A DNA stretch of 64,000 bases from JBBROS01 sp965213855 (GTDB lineage: Bacteria; Pseudomonadota; Alphaproteobacteria; Acetobacterales; Acetobacteraceae): contig CBDCAA010000007.1 of assembly GCA_965213855.1 (NCBI GenBank), positions 744,001 to 808,000 on the forward strand, written 5' to 3'. Shown here in pieces: positions 9,165-19,400 of the stretch (positions are counted from its first letter, which is position 1; each line of letters begins with the position of its first letter). The notes below the pieces were generated by a model. It was not told the DNA's origin, ran no database searches, and saw only the letters and a program-made list of their open reading frames with translations. Position numbers and translations under genes: made by a program.

Positions 9165-10906
9165 CCGAGCAGGACGACCGTGCTGTTCGGCGGCAGCACG
9201 GTATCGTTCGTGCCCAGGATGGAATGCGGCGTCGCGAAGATCGGCTCACGTCCGGGCGGATCGACCGAAATCGGCGCCTCGCCCAAGTTCATCATCACGG
9301 TCAGCACCTGGCCAGTGCCGAGCCGCCATGTGCCGCGCACCGCACCGTGACCCAGCACGGCCGCTCCCATACTGCGGCAGCCTGGGATGCCGGGCACGAT
9401 CCGCTCGTGCCGCAGCCGCAACACCGCCGCCAGCCAGTCGGCATGCATGGGGTCGGTCGCTTCCGGCCGCGACGCCTCGTACGTCGACGGCGCGTTCGGG
9501 TCCGGGATCTGCGCCCGTTTCGCCTCGTCCTGGAACGCCGCGAACGCCTTGAACTCGCCGCGCCGGCCGATGCGGATCAGCTCGGCCAGCTCCTCGTTGT
9601 GGCTGGTGAAGAATAGGAACGGCGTCGCACTGGCATACTCCTCGCCCATGAACATCAGCGGAATGAAGGGCGAGAGCAGCAGCATCGCTGTCGCCGCCCG
9701 TAGCGCCCCCGGCCGGGCCAGCGTCGTCAAACGGTCGCCCATGGCCCGGTTGCCAATCTGGTCGTGGTTCTGGAGGCAGACGACGAACGCCGTGCTCGGC
9801 AAGTGGCCGCTCGGCTCGCCGCGCGGCCGGCCAAGATGCGGCGACGCCTGCCCCTGGTAGGCGAAGCCCTCTGCCAGGCAACGCGCGAGCAGCCCGGTGG
9901 CGTCCTGGAAATCCTCGTAGTAGCCCTCGCTCTCCCCCGTCAGAAGCACGTGCAGGCAGTGATGCATGTCGTCGGCCCACTGCCCGTCGAACAATGGCTC
10001 GTCATCCGTGCGGAGCAGCGCCGCACGGTTGTTCTCGTGCTCCAGCACCAGATGGACGTGCCGGCCGGGCGTGGCGCTTCGGATCGAGGCGGCCAGCTCC
10101 GTCAGGAAGTCCTCCTCGCTGATGGCGTGCACGGCGTCGAACCGCAGCCCGTCGAACCGATACTCGTTCAGCCACAACAGCGCGTTCTGCTTGAAATAGT
10201 CCCGCACTTGAGGGCGACGGAAGTCGATCGCGGCGCCCCATGGCGTCTTGATGTCGTCCCGGAAGAAAGGCTTGGCATAGGCGTGGATGTAGGCGCCGTC
10301 CGGCCCGAAATGGTTGTACACCACATCCAACATCATCATCAGCCCGAGGCCGTGCGCGGCGTCGATCAACGACTTCAGCTCATCGGGCGACCCGAACGCG
10401 GGGGAGGGAGCATAGGGCAGCACGCCATCATAGCCCCAGTTGCGGGTTCCCGGGACGTCGGCGATCGGCATCAGCTCGACGACCGTGAACCCCAGCCGCT
10501 TCAGCTCCGGCAGCTTCGCCTCGACACCCTTGAAGCCGCCCATCAGCCCGGCGTGACACTCGTAGATGACGGCCTCGTTCCATGGCCGCCCGATCCAGCC
10601 CGCCTGCCGCCAGTCGTAGCCATTCGGGTCGATCACCACGCTCGGGCCGTGCACGTCGTGCCACTGGCGACGCGATGCCGGGTCCGGCACGTTCAGCCCG
10701 TCCTCCAGGCGAAAGCTGTAGCTTGTCCCGCTTGGCGCCTCCACACGCGCGACGTGCCAGCCGTCGGCCTCCGCCTGCATCGGGACATGCTGGTTCTGCA
10801 GGATCAGCTGCACCCGCTCCGACGATGGCGCCCAGAGCCGGAAACGGGTCTGCCCATCGGGCTGGATCTCGGCACCAAACGGCAGGATGTGATGAAAATG
10901 GCTCAT
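9161..10906 (-). CDS. treZ: Malto-oligosyltrehalose trehalohydrolase TreZ
   Basis: A 581-residue GH13 enzyme that releases trehalose from maltooligosyl-trehalose made by TreY. It has a short N-terminal beta-domain (RFRLWAPSSERVQL) and then the barrel with DVVYNHFGPDG. Asp257 in FDGLRFDAVHAI is the nucleophile, Glu289 in LVLEHENN the acid, and CLQNHDQIGNRA holds the third carboxylate. The Asp-Glu spacing matches the family. Start and stop each overlap the neighbouring gene by 4 bases. TreY, TreZ and GlgB in one unit is a common arrangement; interleaving malQ is less usual. Confidence 0.96.
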   Translation of the reverse strand: MSHFHHILPFGAEIQPDGQTRFRLWAPSSERVQLILQNQHVPMQAEADGWHVARVEAPSGTSYSFRLEDGLNVPDPASRRQWHDVHGPSVVIDPNGYDWRQAGWIGRPWNEAVIYECHAGLMGGFKGVEAKLPELKRLGFTVVELMPIADVPGTRNWGYDGVLPYAPSPAFGSPDELKSLIDAAHGLGLMMMLDVVYNHFGPDGAYIHAYAKPFFRDDIKTPWGAAIDFRRPQVRDYFKQNALLWLNEYRFDGLRFDAVHAISEEDFLTELAASIRSATPGRHVHLVLEHENNRAALLRTDDEPLFDGQWADDMHHCLHVLLTGESEGYYEDFQDATGLLARCLAEGFAYQGQASPHLGRPRGEPSGHLPSTAFVVCLQNHDQIGNRAMGDRLTTLARPGALRAATAMLLLSPFIPLMFMGEEYASATPFLFFTSHNEELAELIRIGRRGEFKAFAAFQDEAKRAQIPDPNAPSTYEASRPEATDPMHADWLAAVLRLRHERIVPGIPGCRSMGAAVLGHGAVRGTWRLGTGQVLTVMMNLGEAPISVDPPGREPIFATPHSILGTNDTVLPPNSTVVLLG

Positions 10907-13110
10907 TCAGGGATCAGCACCAATGTCGCGAGAGGAGGCAGCACGAGCGTTACCGAAGCGGGCAGGCCGTGCGCCGGAACCGCCTCGGCCTCGACACGTC
11001 CGCTATTGCCGACGTTCGATCCGCCATAGACATCGGCGTCCGTGTTGACCCGCTCCGTCCAGACCCCGCCTTGCGGCACGCCGATGCGGAAGCCGTGCCG
11101 CGGAACGGGGGTGAAGTTGCACACGACCAGCGCCGGCTTGCCCCCATCGAGGGGAAAGCGCAGGTAGGCGTAGACGCTGTCGGCCGCGTCATCGAGGATC
11201 ACCCAGCGGAACCCGGCCGGGTCGCAATCCCCCTGGTGCAGGGCGGGCACGCCCCGGTAAGCGGCGTTGAGGTCGCGCAGCAGCCGCTGCATCCCCGCAT
11301 GGGCCGGCTCGTCTAAAAGGTGCCAGTCCAGCCCGGTATCGTGGTTCCATTCACGATCCTGCGCGAACTCCCCACCCATGAACAACAGCTTCTTGCCCGG
11401 GTGCGTCCACATGAGCCCGAGATAGGCGCGCAGGTTGGCGAACTTCTGCCACCGGTCGCCCGGCATCTTACGGATCAGCGATCCCTTGCCATACACGACC
11501 TCGTCATGGCTGAGCGGCAGCATGAACTTCTCGCTGAACGCATACACCATGCCGAAGGTGATCTCGCCATGATGCCACTGCCGGAACACCGGCTCCTCCT
11601 GCATGTAGTGCAGGGTGTCGTGCATCCAGCCCATGTTCCACTTGTAGTGGAACCCGAGCCCGCCCTCGTCGGCAGGCTTGGTCACACCCGGCCACGCCGT
11701 GCTTTCCTCCGCGATCAGCACGGCGCCCGGTGCCCGCTCCGCCACTGCCCGGCTCAGTTCCTGTAAAAAGGCCACGCTTTCCAGGTTCTCGCGCCCGCCA
11801 TACTGGTTGGGGATCCAGTCCCCGGCGTCGCGGCTGTAGTCGCGATACAGCATCGAGGCCACCGCATCCACGCGCAGCCCGTCGACATGGTAATGGGTCA
11901 GCCAGAACAGCCCGGACGAGATCATCCAGCCGCGCACCTCGTTCCGGCCCAAATTGTAAATGTACGTGTTCCAGTCGCGGTGGAAGCCTTCGCGCGGGTC
12001 GCCGTGCTCATACAGCGGCGTGCCGTCGAACCGCGCCAGGCCGTGGGCGTCGGTCGGGAAGTGCGCTGGCACCCAGTCGAGCAGCACGCCGATCCCCATG
12101 GCATGGCAGCGGTCGACGAACGCCGCGAAGTCGTGCGGCGAGCCAAGCCGCGCGCTCGGCGCATACTGCCCCAGCGGCTGATAGCCCCACGAGCCCCCGA
12201 ACGGATGCTCCATCACCGGCAGCAGTTCGAGATGCGTGAACCCCATCCCGGCACAGTACGGCACCAGCCGCTCGGCCAGCGCCGCCCATCCTGCGGCGCC
12301 GTTCTCGGCGGCTGGAAGCCATGATGCCGCGTGCACCTCATAGGCGCTGATCGGCGCGTCCGGCTTCTGCGCCGCGGCCCGGCGCTCCATCCACGCTCCG
12401 TCCGTCCAGCGGAACGGCGCATCGGCAACGACGATCGAGCCCGTCGCCGGCGGCAGCTCGGCGGCCCAGGCCACCGGGTCGGCCTTTTGCGGCAGGGGCG
12501 CCCAATCCGGCCCGAGCAGGTCGTACTTGTAGATCGCGCCGGGCTTCACGCCGGGGACGAACATCTCCCACACGCCGGCGGGAACGTGCTTGCGCATCGG
12601 ATTGCGGCGCGCATCCCAGAAATTGAAGTCGCCCACGACCGACACACGCTGCGCGTTTGGCGCCCAAACCGCAAACCGCACGCCGGCGACCCCGTCATAG
12701 GTCGCCTCGTGCGCCCCCAACGTGAGACCCACATCGCGATGCACGCCGTTCGTCAACAGATGCAGGTCGAGCGCCCCGAGCGTCGGCCCGAAGCGGAAGG
12801 CGTCCTCGGTCTCATAGGTCGTGCCGTGGGTTTGGACGTGTAGCCGGTAGGCCGCAGGGCGCTCCATCAGGCCGGAGAAGAGGCCCGACATATGGATGCG
12901 CTCCATCGCCCCGAGACCCTGGCCACGCGCATCGACCAGTTGGGCGGCGTCCGCACCAGGCAGGAACGCCCGCACCCGGATGCCATCGCCCTCCGGATGC
13001 GGCCCGAGCACGGCGAACGGGTCGCCATGCCGCCCGTTCACGATCGCATCGATCGCACCCCGGTCCAACGTGTCACGCTGCGTGGGCGGGCGTTCCATGA
13101 CCGCGCTCAT
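10903..13110 (-). CDS. glgB: 1,4-alpha-glucan branching enzyme GlgB
   Basis: A 735-residue GH13 enzyme that introduces alpha-1,6 branches into glycogen-like glucan. The N-terminal half carries a carbohydrate-binding module (VRFAVWAPNAQRVSVVGDFN). The barrel has LDWVPAHFPTD, the nucleophile Asp415 in DGLRVDAVASML, the acid Glu468 in IAEESTAWP, and LPLSHDEVVYGKGS. The Asp-Glu spacing of 53 equals that of E. coli GlgB. I chose the ATG at 13110, which overlaps the treS stop by 4 bases; the frame upstream is shadow. With GlgE it would build branched glucan from maltose 1-phosphate. Confidence 0.97.
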   Translation of the reverse strand: MSAVMERPPTQRDTLDRGAIDAIVNGRHGDPFAVLGPHPEGDGIRVRAFLPGADAAQLVDARGQGLGAMERIHMSGLFSGLMERPAAYRLHVQTHGTTYETEDAFRFGPTLGALDLHLLTNGVHRDVGLTLGAHEATYDGVAGVRFAVWAPNAQRVSVVGDFNFWDARRNPMRKHVPAGVWEMFVPGVKPGAIYKYDLLGPDWAPLPQKADPVAWAAELPPATGSIVVADAPFRWTDGAWMERRAAAQKPDAPISAYEVHAASWLPAAENGAAGWAALAERLVPYCAGMGFTHLELLPVMEHPFGGSWGYQPLGQYAPSARLGSPHDFAAFVDRCHAMGIGVLLDWVPAHFPTDAHGLARFDGTPLYEHGDPREGFHRDWNTYIYNLGRNEVRGWMISSGLFWLTHYHVDGLRVDAVASMLYRDYSRDAGDWIPNQYGGRENLESVAFLQELSRAVAERAPGAVLIAEESTAWPGVTKPADEGGLGFHYKWNMGWMHDTLHYMQEEPVFRQWHHGEITFGMVYAFSEKFMLPLSHDEVVYGKGSLIRKMPGDRWQKFANLRAYLGLMWTHPGKKLLFMGGEFAQDREWNHDTGLDWHLLDEPAHAGMQRLLRDLNAAYRGVPALHQGDCDPAGFRWVILDDAADSVYAYLRFPLDGGKPALVVCNFTPVPRHGFRIGVPQGGVWTERVNTDADVYGGSNVGNSGRVEAEAVPAHGLPASVTLVLPPLATLVLIPE

Positions 13111-16100
13111 CGGGCATCTCCCACCAGGCGCTCGGCGATGGCGAAGAACCCTCCAAGCGGGATGTGCAGCCAGGTTGGGCGGTTCGCGACCTCGTAGCGG
13201 ATCTCGTAGGCCGCCTTTTCCAACAAGAACAGGTCGAGCAAGGCAGACTCCGCACTTGCGGGCACCCAGTGTGGGTTCGCCTCGGCCAGCACGGCCCGGT
13301 ATGCCTCCAGGAACACGGCGCTCGCGCGGGCCTTGAACAACGCCAGCAGCTCCTGCCGGCGCTCGGTCGCCGTCCCGGACGCGGCGACACGGCCTGGCGC
13401 GGCCGCCGCTGCGGCATAGTCGAACGATCGCAACAGCCCGGCGACGTCGCGCAACGGACATGACTTGGCCCGCCGCTGCTCCATGGTACGGGCCGGCTCA
13501 CCCTCGAAATCGATGATGAAGGCGTCGCCCTGGACCACCAACACCTGGCCCAGATGGAAGTCGCCATGCACCCGGGTCTGCAGGGCACCGGCACCTTCCC
13601 GCGCCAATCGGCGCGCGGCCTCGGTCAGGCTGTCGCGCTGGGACAGCAGGGTCGACGCCATCGCCGCATTGCCGTCGTCGAGATCCGATGCCTTCGCCAG
13701 TAAATCCATCGCCAGGCCGATCTGCTCGATGGCACCGTCGGCCCAGGCATCGAGCGCGGCACGGTCGGCCGGTTCGGGCGTGAAGGCCGGGTCATCGGTC
13801 GGTTGCGAGAGCACCGCGTGCATCTCGGCCAGCCGAGTCCCGATGGCGCGCGCGAACACCTCGTAGGCGTCCAGCGCGTCGTCCGCCGCCTCTTCCTCGG
13901 TTCCCGATTCCGGCTTGGCGCCGGTCATCGCCGCCTCCTCGACCGTGCGGGCCAGATACTCAAGCGTCCAGCCCCACCCGTCACCCTGGTTGCGCACGAA
14001 GCCTTGGGCCAGCGCGACCGTGTGTGGCGTGCCGTCGGGTGAGACGCGCACCAACTCGCCGAACAACGGCGCCGTGTTCGAGAAGCCCCGCTCCGTCAAC
14101 ACGCGCGTCATCTCGCCTTCCGGATGTACGCCGGCCAACACCCGGCGGACCAGCTTCATCACCAGCGTGTCGCCCACGATCCAGGACGAATTGCTTTGCT
14201 CGGCCGACAGGCGCCGGATCTCGAAGTCCTCGGGCAGCGCCAGGCCGTCCATCCGTGACGTCGGGCGGAACTCCAACTGTCCCTCCGGCAGTTGGATGAC
14301 CGTGGCCCCGCGCAGGCCGTTCAGCATGCCCGTCGTTAAGCCATCGAGCGAGAAGCTGTCCGTGAGATAGCCGACCCGCGGGCCTTGCCGGACCCGCGTG
14401 AGCGCCAACTGCTGCGGCAGGGCGCCGGAGACCTCGTCCTCCCAGGCCACGCCGAACGGCAGCACGTAGCGTTCGCTGCGGCCCGGCAGCTCGGCCTCGA
14501 CCTCCGCAAACCCGACCGTGCCCGCCCCGGGCAGGCCGACGGCATAGACGATCCGGGTCGAATGCAGCGTCTCACCTTTCGACGCGAACCAGCGCCGCTT
14601 CGGAAGGTAAGCGGGCAGCGCCTCGCGCTCGATGATCGAGCGGTTCGCCGGCGAGATGATGTCGGCCAGCGTGCCGCGCACCACGAGCGTCGCATACTCC
14701 GGAAGCGGCTCCGGTGGAGGATTGTGCCATGTCGGCAAGGCGCTCTCCGTCGCCAGGAGGAACCAGAACATCCCGTAGGGCGGCAAGGTCAGCAAATAGG
14801 TCAGCTGGCCCACGGGCGGGAACACCGACCCGCCAACGATGTCGACCGGGACCCGCCCGGCGAACGCCGACAGATCGAGCTCGACCGCCTGCGCCGTGCG
14901 CGACAGGTTGCTCACACACAGGATGCTTTCGCCCTCATCGCCTGGCAGTTCGCGCAGGAACGCGAGCACCTTGCGGTTTGCAGGATACAGAAACCGCTGC
15001 GTCCCGCGGCCGAACGACCGATGGCGCGACCGCACCGCCAGCATTCGCCGCGTCCAGTTCAGCAAGCTGTGCGGGTTGCCGGCCTGCGCCTCGACGTTGA
15101 CAGCCTGGAACCCGTAGGTCGGGTCCATGATCGGCGGCAGCACGAGCCGCTGCGGCTCGGCGCGGGAGAACCCGCCATTGCGGTCCATCGACCAATGCAT
15201 CGGCGTGCGCACCCCGTCGCGGTCGCCGAGGAAGATGTTGTCGCCCATCCCGATCTCGTCGCCATAGTAGATCACGGGCGTGCCGGGCATCGACAGCAAC
15301 AGACCGTTCATCAGCTCGATCCGCCGCCGGTCGTTCTCCAGCAGCGGGGCCAAGCGGCGGCGGATGCCAAGATTGATCCGGGCGCGCCGGTCGGCCGCAT
15401 AGGTGTTCCAGAGGTAGTCGCGCTCGCCGGAGGTGACCATCTCGAGCGTCAGCTCGTCATGGTTGCGGAGGAAGACCGCCCATTGGCAGTTCTCCGGGAT
15501 GGCCGGTGTCTGGCGCATGATGTCGGTGATCGGGAACCGGTCTTCCCGTGCAATCGCCATGTACATGCGCGGCATCAGCGGGAAGTGGAACGACATGTGG
15601 CACTCGTCGCCATCGCCGAAATACTGCTGGGCGTCCTCGGGCCACTGGTTGGCCTCGGCCAGCAGCATGCGGCCAGGTGCATAGGCGTCGATCTCGGCAC
15701 GGATCAGTTTAAGGATCGCATGCGTCTCGGCGAGGTTCTCGTTGTTGGTGCCCTCCCGCTCGACAAGGTAGGGCACGGCATCGAGCCGAAGTCCGTCCAC
15801 CCCGAGGTCGAGCCAGAAACGCATCACCTTGAAGACTTCTTCGAGCACCTTCGGATTGTCGAAGTTCAAGTCAGGCTGGTGCGAATAGAAACGGTGCCAA
15901 TAGTAGGCATTCGCGACGTTGTCCCAGGTCCAGTTGCTGCTCTCGGTATCGAGGAATATAATGCGCGTGCCCGCATACTTGTCGTCACTCTCGGACCAGA
16001 CATACATCTCCCGCTCCGGGCTACCGGCCGGTGCACGCCGCGCCGCCTGGAACCACGGATGCTGGTCGCTCGTGTGGTTGATCACGAGTTCCGTGATCAC

Positions 16101-16433
16101 GCGCAGGCCGCGCTCATGGGCGGCCGCGATGAAGCGCGCGACGTCCTCGATCGTGCCGTAATCGCCGTGGACGCCGGTGTAGTCGGCGATGTCGTACCCG
16201 TCGTCGCGCCGTGGCGAGGGATAGAACGGCAGCATCCAGATCGCCGTCACGCCCAGCTCGGCGATGTAGTCGAGCTTCTCGATCAGGCCCTGGAAGTCGC
16301 CGACGCCATCGTTGTTGCCGTCGAAGAAGGACTTGAGGTGGAGCTGGTAGATGATCGCGTCCTTGAACCACAGCCTGTCCTCGATGGGCGGCAGGGCGCG
16401 CGCGGTCGTCTCAGGGATGCTCATGTCGTTCAT
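13107..16433 (-). CDS. treS: Trehalose synthase fused to maltokinase (TreS-Mak)
   Basis: A 1108-residue two-domain enzyme. Residues 1 to about 560 are TreS (GH13), which isomerises trehalose and maltose: Asp218 in LRLDAVPYL, Glu260 in LLAEANQWPED and Asp326 in FLRNHDELTLEM. From about residue 575 the protein is a maltokinase (Pep2/Mak) of the aminoglycoside-phosphotransferase fold, with FASKGETL and the kinase loops HGDFHLGQVLV and IIDFEGEPART. The fusion takes trehalose to maltose 1-phosphate, the donor for GlgE, whose gene lies immediately upstream. The ATG at 16433 overlaps the glgE stop by 4 bases. TreS-Mak fusions are known in other bacteria. Confidence 0.96.
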   Translation of the reverse strand: MNDMSIPETTARALPPIEDRLWFKDAIIYQLHLKSFFDGNNDGVGDFQGLIEKLDYIAELGVTAIWMLPFYPSPRRDDGYDIADYTGVHGDYGTIEDVARFIAAAHERGLRVITELVINHTSDQHPWFQAARRAPAGSPEREMYVWSESDDKYAGTRIIFLDTESSNWTWDNVANAYYWHRFYSHQPDLNFDNPKVLEEVFKVMRFWLDLGVDGLRLDAVPYLVEREGTNNENLAETHAILKLIRAEIDAYAPGRMLLAEANQWPEDAQQYFGDGDECHMSFHFPLMPRMYMAIAREDRFPITDIMRQTPAIPENCQWAVFLRNHDELTLEMVTSGERDYLWNTYAADRRARINLGIRRRLAPLLENDRRRIELMNGLLLSMPGTPVIYYGDEIGMGDNIFLGDRDGVRTPMHWSMDRNGGFSRAEPQRLVLPPIMDPTYGFQAVNVEAQAGNPHSLLNWTRRMLAVRSRHRSFGRGTQRFLYPANRKVLAFLRELPGDEGESILCVSNLSRTAQAVELDLSAFAGRVPVDIVGGSVFPPVGQLTYLLTLPPYGMFWFLLATESALPTWHNPPPEPLPEYATLVVRGTLADIISPANRSIIEREALPAYLPKRRWFASKGETLHSTRIVYAVGLPGAGTVGFAEVEAELPGRSERYVLPFGVAWEDEVSGALPQQLALTRVRQGPRVGYLTDSFSLDGLTTGMLNGLRGATVIQLPEGQLEFRPTSRMDGLALPEDFEIRRLSAEQSNSSWIVGDTLVMKLVRRVLAGVHPEGEMTRVLTERGFSNTAPLFGELVRVSPDGTPHTVALAQGFVRNQGDGWGWTLEYLARTVEEAAMTGAKPESGTEEEAADDALDAYEVFARAIGTRLAEMHAVLSQPTDDPAFTPEPADRAALDAWADGAIEQIGLAMDLLAKASDLDDGNAAMASTLLSQRDSLTEAARRLAREGAGALQTRVHGDFHLGQVLVVQGDAFIIDFEGEPARTMEQRRAKSCPLRDVAGLLRSFDYAAAAAAPGRVAASGTATERRQELLALFKARASAVFLEAYRAVLAEANPHWVPASAESALLDLFLLEKAAYEIRYEVANRPTWLHIPLGGFFAIAERLVGDAR

Positions 16434-19400
16434 GCGGTGGCTTCCGGGCGCAAGCGCCAGAGGGCGAAGGGTTGGTCGGCGGTCAGCATGACCGTCTGTT
16501 CGTGCCCGGTCCAACGCTCCTGCCGGTCGGTCAGCAGATCGGTCGCCAGCAGCGCGGCCGGCTCGGGCGCCCAGCGCCAGAACGGAATCTCGATGCGCGA
16601 GGATTGCGGTCCGGCAAGGTCCATGTTGATGGCGACCAGGACGACGTTGCCGCGATCGGGCGTCGCCTTCTCGAACAGCAGCACCTGGTCGTTCTCGGCC
16701 CGGAGGAAGGTGACACCCAGATGGGTCTGCAATGCCGGGTTTCGCTTGCGGATCGCGTTCAGTTGCCCGATCTCGCGGACGATGTTGCCAGGCCGATTCC
16801 AGTCCCAGGTGCGGATCTGATACTTTTCGCTGTCGAGGTATTCTTCGCGGCCCGGCAGCGGGGTCGCGTCGCACAACTCGAAGCCATTGTACAACCCCCA
16901 CAGGCCCGATAGCGTGCCGGCCAGCGCGGCGCGGATCAGGAAACCCTGGCGCGGCGCCGTCTGCAGCGGCACCGGGTTGATGTCCGGCGTATTGACGAAG
17001 AAGTGCGGCCGGAAATACTCCCGTGGCGAACCAGGCGCCGGTGCCGTCAGCTCGGTCAAGTACTGCTCGAACTCGGCCTTCGTGTTGCGCCATGTGAAGT
17101 AGGTGTACGACTGGCTGAAGCCACACTTCGCCAGCCGGTACATGACCTTCGGCCGCGTGAACGCCTCGGCGAGGAACACGGCATCCGGAAAGCGTGCCTG
17201 TACCTCGGTGATCATCCAATGCCAGAACGGCAGCGGCTTCGTGTGCGGATTGTCCACCCGGAACAGCCGGATGCCTTGCCCGGCCCAGAACAGCACGGTG
17301 TCGGCCAGCGACACCCACAGGTCCGGGACCGAGCCGGGCGCGTAGAAATCCACGTTGACGATGTCCTGATACTTCTTCGGCGGGTTTTCGGCGTACTTGA
17401 TGGACCCATCGGGCCGCCAATCGAACCAGTCCCGGTGCTGCTTCAGCCACGGATGGTCCGGGGCGCACTGGATCGCGAAATCCATCGCCAGTTCGATCCC
17501 GTGCTCCGCAGCGGCCTGGCGGAGGTGCTGCAAGTCCTCGAAGCTGCCGAGTTCGGGGTGCAAGGCGTCGTGCCCACCCTCCTCCGAGCCCACCGCGTAA
17601 GGGCTGCCCGGGTCGGTCGGGCTGGGCGTCAGCGTGTTGTTCGGCCCCTTCCGATTCACCTTGCCGATCGGGTGGAACGGCGGGAAGTAAAGCACGTCGA
17701 ACCCCATCGCCTGCACCCGCGGCAGATGGCGGATCACGTCGCGGAATGTGCCGTGCCGTGACGGATCGTCGCTCATCGAGCGGGGGAAAACCTCATACCA
17801 GCTCGCAAAGCCGGCGGCCGTCCGCTCCGCCTGGACCGGGACCGGGCCGGCCGTTGCCCGTAACGGACGGTCGTCGGCCTGGGCCATCGCCAACCGCGTC
17901 GTGTCCGCGAGCAACACTCGCCGCCGCTCGTCCGGTCCCTCGGCGTCCAGCACGGCCGCGACCTTGCCGAGCGTGGCGGCCAAGGGACCGCTGCTCCGGT
18001 CCGCCGCCGCCCTGACCAGGTTCGCCCCCTCCTGCAGCTCGAGCGCGATCGGCACCCCGGCCGCATACTTCTTCTCGATCTCGTCGACGAAGGTCGCATA
18101 CGCGTCCTTCCATGCCTCGAGCACGTATTCGTGGCGGCCGAGTTGACGGAGCGGAAAACGACCCGTCCAGCGGTCGTTCACCATCGGCGTCAGCGGAGCC
18201 TCATGCCACTCAGCCTCGTTCGCCGTGCGCCAGCGCAGCACCCCGCCAACCTTGTCGTGGCCGTCAGCGATCAGGTCCGCCTCAACCACCACCTCCGAGC
18301 CGACGATGTGCCGCGATGGAAACTGGCCACCCTCGACGCACGGCGAACACGCCTCGATCGCGACACGCGCCGCGTTTCCTGCCGCAGTCGCACCCTGCCG
18401 ATCCAGCCCGCGCAGAGCCGCCGCGGGACGGGCGGCGCTGGTAAATAGCCGGAGCCCGCCGGAGTCGAGCGTCACTGTCGCCTCCGGCTCGAGCGTGCCC
18501 CCCGTCGGCGCGGTGAACGCCCCGAAATCGCCCTGCACGGCCGAAAGCACGACCGCCGCCGGCAACTCGGCGCCCGACAGCGCCGTCATCGCCAGCGCCG
18601 CGCGCGTGGCGCGGCGCGGGTCCGCCGCATCGGTCCGTAGGATCGCATAGGCCGGGCCGCCGCCCGGCGAGACCAGGCGGGACCACGGCAGCCCGGCCAA
18701 CGCCGCGCGGGACCGGTTCAGTGCCTCGGCCCCGGGCGCGCCGTCGGCCGCCATCCATCCTTCGGCCAGCACGGCCGCCATCGCCTGGCGATGCGGGTCG
18801 GCGCCACCCTCTGCAACCACGGCGCCAAGCCGCCGCAACACCTCCATCTCCCGCCAAAGCCAGTCAGAATGACCGTCCCACCAGGCCAGCGACGACGCAA
18901 CCAGATCCAGCACCCGCGCCGGGATCGCCTCGAGCACCGGCCACGGGAGGCCTGCGGTCCAGCCAAAGAGGACGACCCCCGGGCAGGCATCCCGCAGCCC
19001 GCTCAGCACGGGCGCCACGGACCAGCCTGGCAGGTTCTGCAACCCGAGCAGCCGGACGCCGGTCAGGCCTGAGTCGACCATCCGTTCGATCCTGGGCGCC
19101 CACCACGCCGCCAGGGCGGCCGCGTCGGCACTCTCGCTGAGCGCTGCCAAGGCGTCTGCGGCCGGCGGGGCCGGTGCGCGCGGATCGGTGATCGGCGCGC
19201 TCACCTGGCGGAACGGGCCCGGCGCTTGGGACAACCACGCGGTCGGCACCCGGTCAAGCACGACATCGGCCATCACGCCGAGCTTAAGGTCCGCGGCCGC
19301 GTCGGCCAGTAGAGCGTTGTCCGCCGTCCAGCTGGGTACGAGGATGGTATCGAAGCCACTCGCAGCAGCGCGTCGGGCCGCGTCGGGCCAGCTCGCCGGC